A DNA stretch of 64,000 nt from Coccinella septempunctata (Eukaryota > Arthropoda > Insecta > Coleoptera > Coccinellidae): positions 26,660,856-26,724,855 of the forward strand of contig NC_058194.1 of assembly GCF_907165205.1 (NCBI RefSeq). Direction: 5' to 3'. The stretch's first letter is position 1. Each line of letters begins with the position of its first letter. A program made the translations under genes and the position numbers. The notes beneath the pieces are model-generated. The model ran no database searches, was not told the origin of the DNA, and saw nothing but the letters and a program-made list of their open reading frames with translations. Positions 27,701 through 37,679 of the stretch are shown here, piece after piece.

Positions 27701-30700
27701 TGGTGGATCCTACCTTTTACAAACTCCCAGAAACAGGTAGGAGTACACAATAATTCACACTTGGCGTCAAAAGACAAAATACTATATACTGCAATAAAGT
27801 CACCAACAGCAACTGCAGAGTTTTAATGATTATAATAAATACAGTTCCTAAATATGCGTCAAAAAATGGAGAAAATTATTTTTGTTCGTTACATTTAATC
27901 ATCCCTAAATATTTTTTCGGAAATCTATAAGATGTATCTCATGATTTTTTCAGATACAATAAAAGTGGAGGACATTGTGGTAATCCCGAACATTGTTCAA
28001 AGGAATTCCGTAAAAGTTACAGGAACCTCGAGTTCGTTCAACGTTTCTTGGAGCCCAGTAGACAACGTTAACTATGGGACTGTTTTTTACGAAGTACAAA
28101 TCGACAATATGTCCCATAATAATTCCACTGTAAGTATGAGTAGAACTATGTGTATGTTTTAACCATAGCCTTCTACGAGATTCAAATCTTTCTCATCTTT
28201 TACATCGAACATAAAAAATAATATAATATGGTATAACTTTGTTTTTGTAACGCTGTATGCGCTGTGTGCATAAGTTCTGGTTCTTGACTTGAATTGAAAG
28301 TCTAGAATTGAGATCACTCCAATACTATATCAGCGTTTTTTGCAATTTTAGATAATCACCACACATCCTTCCGTCAAATACTGGCAAAAGGTTACACCCT
28401 ACACGAAACTCAATATGTCCATCAGAGCATTCACCTACTGGGGAACTTCGCCAGAAATGAAAGCGAACATTTTTTCGCCCCCATCAACGCCATCGGAACC
28501 CAGAAACACGAGAACTTACGTCCAGAACATGATGGACAATGAAAAAAACGTCACGATAAGGTTCAGATGGGACACGCCCTTGTATCCCAACGGTATAATC
28601 CAGGGATATAGAGTTTTCTGCTGGTACTACCACGAAGGTGCCAAATTGGATATTTGCCACAAGGTCATAAAAAGACCTGAGGAAATGGAGCATGTTGTTC
28701 AGAATGTGAACAGAAACGAAACTTATTTCTTTGAGGTGAGAACATGAAAGGGTTCAATCAGTTCCTTATTTTCCCATACAATAGTAGATAAAACATAAAT
28801 AAGAAATCTTAAGAATTTTAGCCTTCGTCACATCCCTCTCCTCCCATCAGGAATTCAGCCTAGGACCTCCCTTGCCAAAACTCCATTGTTTCATTGTTCA
28901 ATTACCTCCTGAATACCAATAACACTAGAAACCAAATTCATTTATTAACAAAATGCCAATAATATTACAAAAACGTAATTTGGTTGGTACACCTTGCAGG
29001 TGAGAGCCTTCACCAAGATTGGAGATGGAAAAATGTCCGAGCCTCTTTTGGTGAACGCCAAGGAAGAATTCCCCCTTCCCACCCTACTGATAGCTTCAGC
29101 AGATTCAATTTACGTCCAGGACATCGACGCCAATCGAAATTATTCCCTTCTACACGGATTAAACTCACCCATGGAAATGGGTTACTTGATGAAGGAGAAC
29201 AAAATATTCTGGATCAACGAAATGAAGGAACTGTACATGTACACCACCACAACCTTAAACAAGACGAAAATTCTCGACATCGGAGGAAACGCGACAGGTT
29301 TAACCATAGATTGGCTGGAAAGAAGCGTGTATTTTGTTGTAACGGAAGGAAAATATTCCATGATAAATAAGATAGATTTGAATCTGTACGAGAAGGGATT
29401 GCTGCAACCTGTGGAGGTACTGAGAAGGCCTTTCAATATATCCAAATTGGAAATTTCGCCTTTCACGAGGAAACTATACTGGATAGAAGTGGAGGATAAG
29501 ACTTATTTTAGACTGATGGAGAGCAACGTTGATGGTGGTAGAATCATTCAATTCTTTTCCAGATTCGATAGAACTAAAAGGTTTACTGACGAGATGAGGG
29601 ATAAATGTAATTGTCCTTTGAATCCAGCGGTTGAAAGTTCATTCTCGATAGATCATTCTAATACCACGCAAAAACCATTATTCACCTTCATAGACCACAA
29701 TTCGAAGAATATTTTGTCGTCTGATAAAGAAGGCTGTGAATGTGACGTCATAGCTAATTATTCAACTGTTAGCAACTATTTACCGGTGGAGAAGATAAAA
29801 TCTGATTTTGGGTCTTTATACTGGACAAACCAAGAACAGGGGAACTTATACGTCCTGAAACGTCAGAAGGAACCGACGGTTGTATCTAGAGAAGTGAGAG
29901 CCTTAGATATATCGATATTTGGACACCACATCCAACCGCATCCATCCAAACAATGCTTGGCCCCCAAGCAAAACAAGGCATCCAGTGTTATCCTAGGAAG
30001 AAGGAAATCTTCATCCTTGCATCTAATACTCCCGGACTATCAAATTCATGAAAACTGCTCAGGTGTTTCTTTAGCAACGGTGCAATACACTTTGTGCTAC
30101 AGTGAGGAAACTGAGGCTTGCGAATCTTGCATGGGAGATTGCCACAGGATTGATACTTTCAGCAAGGAGATAGAAATAAGAGGACTGCATCCTTATACTA
30201 AATACAAAATATGGGTTTCCTACGGAAATCACTTCACCAAATCTGAAGATAGGGTTGTTGGGCCGGTAGTTGTACTGCAGACAGCCCCAGGAGGTGAGTT
30301 TTTCTATTAATTTTACCCACAGTGGTCTAGTGATTGTCCTCATATACATTTTTCACAATTAAACCTTTTTTAGCTCCTTCCAAGCCTGTCAATGTAACAG
30401 CAACAGTCCTAAATCCAACATTGGCTGAAGTCACTTGGAAACCTCCATTAAAACTGAACGGAGAAACGGTTTTCTATGAGGTCCATTGGCAAACGGAAGG
30501 AACAAGATCTGGCGTTAGAAAGAAGGAGGAACAACCAGTTCAAGAACATCAAACAACCGAAAACACCCAAAAGACATTCAAGTCCTTTTTGCATAAATTA
30601 TCGCCCAATGAAACATACACGGTGTGGATCAGAGCTTACTGTGAAAACAACGCGACATCAACCGACAGTGAAAAAGTGAAGATAGTGACTTATCCAGAGC

Positions 30701-33700
30701 CGTCTGGGATCAACTTGCTGAATAAGACATCACAGACGATGTCGCTATCTTGGAATAACTCGCAACACGTCCAGAGCGCCAAAATTCAGTACTCGACTCC
30801 GATATCCGATCACTGGCTAAACGCCACACTTTTGGAACAAAAAAAGGACGTGTTGTATTTTCATGTGAAAGATTTACAACCGAAAAGTTTCTACAGATTT
30901 AGACTCAGCCTTATCTACGAGAAATACAAAACTGAATTCGTATGGCCTTTGGATTCTAAGTTTACCTTCGAAACTCTTGGTGAGTGATTCAAAAAAGTTT
31001 TTTAATTTCATTTTATTTTTGTTAGTTTAATTTTTTTTTAATTTAATCTTTAATTTTCATTTTTATCTTCACTGTTTTTAATTTTTCATCGGAACTTTCG
31101 ATAGGTGATCGGCCCTCTCCACCTGGTATACCTATAATACAATATATGAACCCGAATGAGTACAAAGTGTGGTGGGAAACTGCAAGGGAAAATGGGGCGC
31201 CTATTGAGTTATATAGGCTGGAGGGGTTGTTGCTGAAACATTATCGTACAAGAAGGAGCACCAACAGAACTGCTTTCTTCTACACGGCCCCTTCTATAAT
31301 AGAAGAAGAACCTCAATGGAAAACTTTCTACAACGGAACTAGTGAGTTCGTTAAAATCGATCTATTTCTGATGTTATTGAAATAATCTCAATTTCCAGAC
31401 ACCTCGTGGATAATAAATGGTCTCAGCGAAGATTACAAGTATGTGTTCAGAGTTTTTGCTTTGAACTCTTTTGGATGGAGCGATCCCAGTAAAGAGAGCA
31501 TCGAGTTTGACTTGAACGAAACTGCTAGGTTGGCTGATAAACAATCGGCTATGACGGTGGTTATTATAGCTACTGGAATAACCATAAGTTTCATTTTCAT
31601 AGTGATCATTGTACTGATCTCGCGTAAGTAGACACGCCTTTTTGTTCAAATTCTAAATTACTTCTATTCACATTATTGCTATATAGATATTAAAAAGTGT
31701 AAGGGAGCTCACTCTACTAAATACCTTCATGCAAACGAAGCACTTTAACTGGCTCAAACATGGTAAAGGAAAAAAGTATTTCTTTCTCTTTCCCTTCACA
31801 CTTTACGATTTATCGTGAATGTCAAAGGCCTCTCAACTGCAGTTGATCAAGATGAGGGGTAATACAATCCTCATCTTGAAAATATAGACTTTACTATCAG
31901 TTTTATCCGGAATCTTCATCTCAATATTTGGTTTCACAGTGTTATGCACCAGCAAGAAAAAAGAACCCCAAGTCATCCATATACCAAGAGCTCCAGATGT
32001 GGAACTGGCCACACTCAGGGAACTACCAAGACGTGGAGTACACAATACAAACGTGCTCTACGTTTCAACTCAACCTACACCCGAAGAAATCAAACTTCTT
32101 CCCCACATCAAGAGGTACAATAGTACAATTTTTATAGGAAACACATTCTTATGCGTGACGATTTCAGAGAACAGATAACCCTCACCAAATTCCTCGGGAG
32201 CGGTGCCTTTGGCGAGGTTTTCGAAGGTAAAGCCAAGGATATTCCGGGACACACTAAAGTTGCCATCAAGACCTTACGCAAAGGCGCGTCCGATCAAGAA
32301 AAAACCGAGTTTCTTCAAGAGGCGCAACTGATGAGTCATTTCAAACACGAACATATTCTGGAACTGTTGGGAGTATGCCTCGATAATGACCCGCATTTCA
32401 TAATCATGGAACTGATGCAAGGGGGAGATTTGTTGACTTATTTGAGGTCTTCAAGAAAGCCAGTGGTAATTATTCTTGTCTGAGAAACTTATGGAACGTC
32501 CAAATTATTTTTATTGCATTTTCTAGACGAATACCCCGATGCTGACTCTGATCGAGCTGCTGAAGATGTGTGTGGACGTAGCCAGAGGGTGTCGGTATCT
32601 TGAAGAGATGCATTTCGTTCATAGGGACTTAGCCTGTCGTAACTGCCTAGTGTCATCGACGGATCCAGAGGTCAGAATAGTTAAAATAGGTGATTTTGGA
32701 CTTGCCAGAGATATATACAAGAACGACTACTACCGAAAGGAAGGTGAAGGGCTTTTACCGGTGAGGTGGATGGCACCGGAATCCTTGATGGACGGTGTGT
32801 TCACGTCGCAATCCGACGTATGGGCTTTTGGTGTGTTGTTGTGGGAAATCATGACTTTGGGTCAGCAACCCTATCCCGCAAGAAATAATCTCGAAGTATT
32901 ACACTATGTTAAGAGTGGGGGGAGGTTGGGAAAACCGGTGGATTGTCCGGTGGAATTGTAAGTAACATATTAGTAAAAAATGCAATAAATGATAAATATT
33001 GCCTCTACATTTCAATCTTTTTGTATAGGCATTCTCTGATGCTTCAATGTTGGCTGTTCACTCCCGACTCAAGGCCAACTTTCAAATATTGTTTGGAAGT
33101 TTTGGAAGATCTACATCAGCAAAATCTAAGAAACCCTACAACGGGTGCTCATGTGGGCGAATATATTAGTACAGTACCTGAATGTAAGTTCAAGACACTT
33201 TTAAGCATGTTTGAATGTATCAACTTCTAAGGTGCCGAACAATATCGCGGTCAATTACAGGAATGAAAAATATATTTTTCTTGTGCTTTGCTTCAGCTTT
33301 GAGCTTCAATGATGGACAAAAATGTTGCCATTATAACATATATTGAGATGGTATGCCAATTGCCAAATATGTTATTCGTATTCGCCCAAAATGACAAGAT
33401 GGTATTGTTTGGTACACTGTGATTAAAAAGCATTTGTATGATCATTCATAGCATGTTAACTCATCCTCGGAATGCAATTGCTTTCAGACATGTATGGAGT
33501 AACCAATGCAGTATATTTTCAAGATATCAATCACAATACCTCAGGTAATATTTTTTGTTTGAAGAAGAAATTCAAACTAACATATAGCACAAAACTACTA
33601 TAGCCACATAGTACGTTGAGATTCTTTTGAAGAAACATGTATTGAATATTTTCAGTCCCTTACAACTAAAAATGGTAGGAACTTTTATTCTTTCAACTTT

Positions 33701-34176
33701 GCCGCAAATACCTTGAATTCAAACAAAAATGGTATATAAGTATATGTTTAATTTCATCTCACCTTCTCGTGCATTTCATAAATCAATCTGCTATACAGGA
33801 GTCAATAATAAATTTAACGACTTTTTATCGCAAATAATTAAAGGGCATGCACAGATTACTAACATTTTAACTCACCAAATTACTAGCGTGGGTTCTGGAA
33901 ATTAAGACAATTCCTTATCCAGATACATCTTGGAAGAGCGATCAAGAAGAGGACAAAGAAAAAACTCCATTCCTGATATCAGAGGGCGGTGAATCTGAGT
34001 GTAAAACTACAGAGAGTGTCCCGAAATATTTAGAACTTTTATGTGATCCAGCCAGTTCCTTAGAAAATGAGGGCTATGAAATTCCGAATCAAATGATAAA
34101 TGACACATTGGACAGTGAGGACTCTAAAAAGACTCTCAAAATAACTTCACCGAACAATAGCAAGAAAAAGATTTGA
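9782..34176 (+). CDS. sev: Sevenless/ROS1-type receptor tyrosine kinase
   Basis: Twenty-five coding exons: 9782-9901, 15415-15474, 20870-20929, 21092-21412, 21904-22140, 24918-25059, 25255-25371, 25426-25723, 25782-25991, 26074-26384, 26476-26990, 27044-27233, 27413-27736, 27954-28129, 28352-28735, 29000-30293, 30374-30979, 31105-31341, 31399-31623, 31940-32114, 32168-32465, 32527-32957, 33029-33183, 33488-33544 and 33887-34176. They sum to 7233 nt (2410 residues), close to fly Sev and ROS1. In order: signal peptide; paired-cysteine modules (exons 1-4); fibronectin type III repeats alternating with YWTD-like beta-propeller segments; one transmembrane helix at about residues 1919-1942; and a kinase domain from about 2005. 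Kinase motifs are GSGAFGEV, VAIK (Lys about 2035), HRDLACRN (Asp about 2134), DFG, activation loop YKNDYYRKEG and WMAPES. All catalytic residues are present. It is inferred to be a cell-surface receptor signalling through Ras. Confidence 0.96.
9902..15414 (+). other. sev intron 1, non-coding
   Basis: A 5.5 kb AT-rich intron between the signal-peptide exon and a 60-nt cysteine exon. It holds a long palindrome at 10703-10871, listed separately. Short opposing frames around 13360-13770 overlap each other and look like chance. No nested gene or tRNA was found. Confidence 0.6.
10703..10871. repeat. Long inverted repeat with a hammerhead-like core
   Basis: The left arm (10703-10767) and right arm (about 10812-10871) are imperfect reverse complements. 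They include AATTGTTCTTG against CAAGAACAATT at the outer ends and CACCCAAAAACTCTT (10741-10755) against AAGAGTTTTTGGGTG (10827-10841) inside. The loop contains CTGATGA (10781-10787), then GAAAC (10805-10809) followed by GTC (10810-10812). This order matches the conserved core of a type I hammerhead ribozyme, but helix II is poorly paired. It may be a degraded terminal part of a retroelement such as a Penelope-like element. Confidence 0.5.
15475..20869 (+). other. sev intron 2, non-coding
   Basis: A 5.4 kb AT-rich intron between two 60-nt cysteine exons. Several short frames exist (for example 17844-18140 and 18142-18462) but none resembles a known protein. Segments around 17840-18010 end in CACCCTGTATAT, and a similar string occurs near 20700 (CACCCTGTATTA). 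Such strings are frequent in dispersed insect repeats. Confidence 0.55.
22141..24917 (+). other. sev intron 5, with a decayed retrotransposon
   Basis: A 2.8 kb intron. Its first half contains a LINE-like fragment (22574-23070, listed separately). The second half is AT-rich and I see nothing else in it. Confidence 0.55.
22574..23070 (+). mobile_element. Degenerate non-LTR retrotransposon fragment (RNase H / C-terminal region)
   Basis: The plus strand at about 22574 reads VWVPSGIKGTEEANTLARK, closely resembling the end of the RNase H domain in Jockey/I-group elements (usual form VxVPGHxGIxGNExAD-LA). Further on, near 22850-22970, a second block reads YCRLRKHIMKMGLA then ECRFCEEKEEATDNLV. This matches the typical C-terminal CRFC-EEEET motif of the same elements, which there lies downstream of RNase H. 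Stop codons and frame changes lie between, so this is a dead 3' fragment in the same orientation as sev. Confidence 0.7.
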
Positions 34177-34678
34177 TGAAACTGATCGTTTAGTTCAAAT
34201 AACTCAAAAACGAAGAACTATGATAAAATCGTACAAAATACAATCGAAATAATGTTTCTACTTAAGAATGATATTTTTTCCGAAATGAACATGTGTATAT
34301 ACTATATTATATATAACATAACAAAAGACTTCTGTGAATAGGAAAATAGATAATCATTTGAAACTTAAGTGTATGTGAAAGTCTATTATTGTAAATAATT
34401 AATATATAAGAAAGCAACAAATTCGGTCGAGCGTATATTTGGATATTACTATGAAATACTGATTGCTTTATTAACTATAGCAATACATTGTTGGTTTATG
34501 TTTATTGATGAATGATAATTTATTGTTATGAGTGGAAGTGTGAATTGTGATTTATATTGTTGTTAATTGTTCGCCAAGTCTAATTTAGCATCAATTCTGT
34601 TCTGCATGCTATATTCAAAGGATTATTTTTGAAATTGTAAATATGTAACTGATTTTGGCTGTAAAGAGGTAGTTTTAC

Positions 34679-34684
34679 AATAAA
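34679..34684 (+). promoter_or_regulatory. Candidate polyadenylation signal of sev
   Basis: AATAAA lies 503 nt after the sev stop codon, in an AT-rich 3' UTR. A T-rich, G-containing stretch follows within 30 nt. It is the best-placed signal before the converging SNIP1 gene. Confidence 0.6.
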
Positions 34685-35500
34685 GATTCAAATTAATTGT
34701 TGTTATTTTTCCTCAAACAATTCTTGTTCCTCGATTCCAATCTTGGAAAGTCCATTCTCGCTAGCATTCGTTAAAATTGTTACCGAACATGTATTGATTT
34801 TAGGCGCGAAAAAAGATAACCAGCTGATGAAATGACCCAATCTTTTTCGGAATTTTGGAAAAGCATATCTTCCAGAAAAATCATCGTAGATTCAAAAGTG
34901 ATACATATTTTGAAAGAGCAGCTCTTCTCAATATAAATCTCGATATTTCATAGATCTCAGTGCAACCGTTTCGATCTTGACGAATTTTTCAGTGACTCCA
35001 TCTTTTTCGGAATTTTTCAAAGATCAACTTTCGACCCGCAAATCTCCCAGAAAAAACAAAGTTGAGCAAAAAATAATATTTATTCCAAAAGAACAACTCA
35101 TAGAGTAATAATTCTCCAAATTTTTAAACTTCAGTGCAACCGTTTGGTTTTGACGAATTTTTAAGGTACCTATCTTTTTCGGAAATAATTCAAATTCGAA
35201 ACTATTATCAGTTTATAAAAATTTTACTTTGAATGAGTTCTTTGTTTTTCCCCATGATGATCAATGAATAAAATAATTTTTTTTTATGGAAGTCATCACA
35301 AGAACAAGTTCTACATAAGTTAACGATTTAGAGAATCTCATTATTTTCAAAGAAATCTTTGTATAATTTTTACCATTTATTGTTTTACCCTAAATCATAT
35401 ATTACATAAGTTTATATACAAAAATTGAAGATAAATAATTCTCCAACTGAACCGTAAGACTATACACAAAAAAAAATTATGAATTATTGATTTTGAAACC
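34685..35500. other. Intergenic gap between converging sev and SNIP1
   Basis: This holds the tandem repeat described at 34841-35190 and then AT-rich DNA that probably contains the SNIP1 3' UTR. TTTATT around 35377 would be an AATAAA on the SNIP1 strand. No gene was seen. Confidence 0.5.
34841..35190. repeat. Short tandem array of a diverged repeat of about 165 bp
   Basis: The string TCTTTTTCGG starts at 34841, 35001 and 35173. A second marker, CAGTGCAACCGTTT, occurs at 34958 and 35132, each time followed by TTGACGAATTTTT. The spacings (160, 172 and 174) define two full units and a partial third. It lies between the converging 3' ends of sev and SNIP1 and has no coding capacity. Confidence 0.65.
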
Positions 35501-36700
35501 TCAAGCATCCTGTTCTTCTTTCTTCACCGTAACTTCCTCCTCTTCCAACTTCACATCGTCATCTTGTGCCTCATCTTTGCTGTTTTCATGGAGCAGCACA
35601 TATTCTCGTGAACTAAAGCCGAATTTGATAACATCTTTCTCCAATAATTCGACGTATTTCTTAGACTCAATTTTTTTATTGTTTATGAATGTTCCATTTG
35701 CAGATTCAAGATCTATCAAATAAGGTCTCACTCTTTTACCTGTAAACAACATATCTCATTATAAATCAGAAAAATAATGAACAGATGTATGAAATTCAAA
35801 TATATAATTCCTATCAACAAATTTTTTTTTATATATGTACTCACCAACACTCCCATCGTCTCGTGTAAAGGGAACCAAGCGATATTGAAGAGCAGCATGT
35901 TGCTTGGAACAAGATGGATGATCAACCGGTAAATCAACAACTTTTCTATCCCTCCCAATCAAATAAGCACTTTCTCTATGAATATATAAAGTTTGAAGAG
36001 CTTTCTCTCCTTTAAAAGGATATAACCTCCATCTACGTTTTGGTTTTCGCGCTTCTGGGGGTTCACTATACTTAATGACAACACCTCTATAAGTATTTGT
36101 TTCTTCAGTTAATTTGCCTGACAGTCCAAAATTTGGCTTTTGCTTTTCTCCAGTGGGTTTCTCATTAGAGTTCTTCTGGTCCTCTTTACCCCACTTAGCA
36201 TTAGCATGATCGAAAGATTTACTTCTACTTCTTCTATTCCTACTACCTCTAAATCTTCCAGGACTTCTTCTTCTAGTTCCGAAATCATTTCTATCCCTTT
36301 CATTTCTCCCCCTTTCCCTTCCATATTCATTTTTTCTTCGATCATCACTCCTATTGTCATTCCTATGTCTGTCATCTCTCTCATAACTTCTTCGGTATTT
36401 TTGATTCTTACCTCTTTCAATTTTTGTTTCATTTCTTTTACTATCAACCCCCTTATTTTCTCTGTGCTCTCTTTTATGTTTATCAGAACGTTCGTGTTTA
36501 CTACCGTGTTGATCCTCTAACTTCTCCTTCTGCTGCTTTCTAACTTTAGATTTTCTTTCATTTTCAGAGTCACCTGAGCTATTTACTGAATGTTTCCTCT
36601 TCTTATATTCTTTACTAGATAGACTACTGTCTGAGTCTGATGAACTTTTGCTCGAACTAGAGGAATCTGATCTGCGTTTTCTACTCTTCGAAGAAGACAT
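35501..36700 (-). CDS. SNIP1: Smad nuclear-interacting protein 1 (FHA-domain protein)
   Basis: Two exons on the minus strand, 35845-36700 and 35501-35739, encode 364 residues. The first half is a low-complexity region rich in Arg, Ser, Asp and Glu, typical of splicing-associated proteins. It is followed by the SNIP1 signature PNFGLSGKLTEETNTYRGVV and KYSEPPEARKPKRRWRLYPF. The FHA domain (about residues 240-350) has YLIGRDRKVVDLPVDHPSCSKQHA, then DLESANGTFINN in exon 2. The Arg, Ser and His of the phosphopeptide-binding face and the NGT turn are present. The tail is acidic. SNIP1 associates with the spliceosome and with microRNA processing in animals. I chose MSSSKSRK as the start rather than the in-frame ATG 60 nt upstream, because SNIP1 proteins begin with the Ser/Arg region. 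The gene is divergent from UFM1. Confidence 0.93.
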
Positions 36701-37140
36701 ATCAAAAACTTTAGAGAAATTCTGAGATAAAATCACGAAACTCGCCAACAAGAGACACAATAACTAGCCTTAACAACTCCCGAAGAACTCGAACAAGAAA
36801 ACTAGAAAACTGAAAACAAACTAACGAACTTCTTGGTTATCCACCAACTGTCAACCATAAATTATAGTATCTGCCATTAACCACAGAACACATCGTTATC
36901 ACAGAATAACAAAGATCTTTATTTTTCGAACTTTTTTTCGAAAATTGTGCTGCCGATCACAGAACTATAACCCACAGAACAAAACATAAAATATAACTTT
37001 TCTCTGGTGTTCTGTGCTCTGCGTTTTTGTTTTGACAAGCAGAGACAGGTTGTCTCTGTTGACAGGTCAGGTTGCAGGTTTTCAGACTCAGAGCCATATG
37101 TTTCAGATTAGAAGTATATCGCCCTATACAAAATAGTGAA
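36701..37140. promoter_or_regulatory. Divergent promoter region of SNIP1 and UFM1
   Basis: The 440 bp between the start codons holds both 5' UTRs. It includes CTCTGTTGACAGGTCAGG near 37050 and duplicated GTTCTGTG-type strings around 36890-37010. There is no obvious TATA box. Inferred from layout. Confidence 0.45.
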
Positions 37141-37577
37141 ATGTCTTCAAAAGTTACTTTCAAAATCACTCTAACATCTGATCCGAAATTACCATTTAAG
37201 GTATTGAGTGTTCCTGAAAACACACCGTTCACAGCTGTCTTAAAATTTGCAGCTGAAGAATTCAAGGTTCCACCAGCAACTTCTGCGATTATTACTGACG
37301 ATGGGGTAGGAATTAACCCGCAACAAACTGCTGGTGAGCATGCTTGAAAAAGTGTTTTTCCAATAACCGGTGTGCTATTAATGAGAGATTGGTTAATCCA
37401 TATATCTAAGCTGAAAATCTCTTGCCTCTTCTAAAATGTTTCATAAATTCAACAGGCATGTAGAGATATTCAGATAACCCCTATTTTGTTTCAGGTAACA
37501 TATTTCTTAAACATGGTTCTGAGTTGAGACTTATACCTAGAGATAGAGTAGGATGTATTGAAATAATAGGTATATAA
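37141..37577 (+). CDS. Ufm1: Ubiquitin-fold modifier 1 precursor
   Basis: Two exons, 37141-37333 and 37495-37577, encode 91 residues. The sequence MSSKVTFKITLTSDPKLPFK, then VLSVPENTPFTAVLKFAAEE and AIITDDGVGINPQQTAGNIF, is diagnostic of UFM1. The mature C-terminus, RDRVG, is conserved. UFM1 is conjugated to ribosomal and ER-associated targets through UBA5, UFC1 and UFL1 after a protease (UfSP) removes the residues beyond the glycine. Here that tail is seven residues (CIEIIGI), against two in vertebrate UFM1. An upstream in-frame ATG at 37072 is less likely as the start, since the family begins near MS-KV. The 3' end converges with AGPAT: the stop codons are only about 100 bp apart. Confidence 0.95.
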
Positions 37578-37647
37578 CGACTGAAGATATATCAGTTTGT
37601 AACATGATAGATTTTACAATTTTTCCATCAGTTTTCTGTTCATATAT

Positions 37648-37653
37648 TTTATT
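37648..37653 (-). promoter_or_regulatory. Candidate polyadenylation signal of the first AGPAT gene
   Basis: TTTATT on the plus strand reads AATAAA on the minus strand, about 27 nt after the AGPAT stop codon. It would make the two 3' UTRs overlap. Confidence 0.5.
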
Positions 37654-37665
37654 ATGAAGTTTATA

Positions 37666-37671
37666 AATAAA
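37666..37671 (+). promoter_or_regulatory. Candidate polyadenylation signal of Ufm1
   Basis: AATAAA lies 89 nt after the Ufm1 stop codon and 9 bp before the antisense AGPAT stop. Cleavage about 20 nt downstream would place the Ufm1 3' end inside the last AGPAT exon. Confidence 0.55.
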
Positions 37672-37679
37672 TTCTAGAA

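Noticed and set aside
32115..32137. A 23-nt sev intron ending at TTTATAG, or an unspliced read-through to MRDDFREQ
   Set aside because: Too short to splice. The acceptor at 32167 gives a 53-nt intron and restores IKREQITLTKFLG, the expected kinase start.
36109..36520. Frames of 112 and 126 residues overlapping SNIP1
   Set aside because: They are shadows of the low-complexity Arg/Ser/Glu coding region in other frames.
36701..36760. Longer SNIP1 start (MCLLLASFVILS...)
   Set aside because: It would add an apparent signal peptide to a nuclear RNA-processing protein. The family begins with the Ser/Arg-rich region.
37072..37140. Longer Ufm1 start at 37072
   Set aside because: UFM1 begins directly before the beta-grasp strand (MSSKVTFKI). 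The extra 23 residues resemble 5' UTR.
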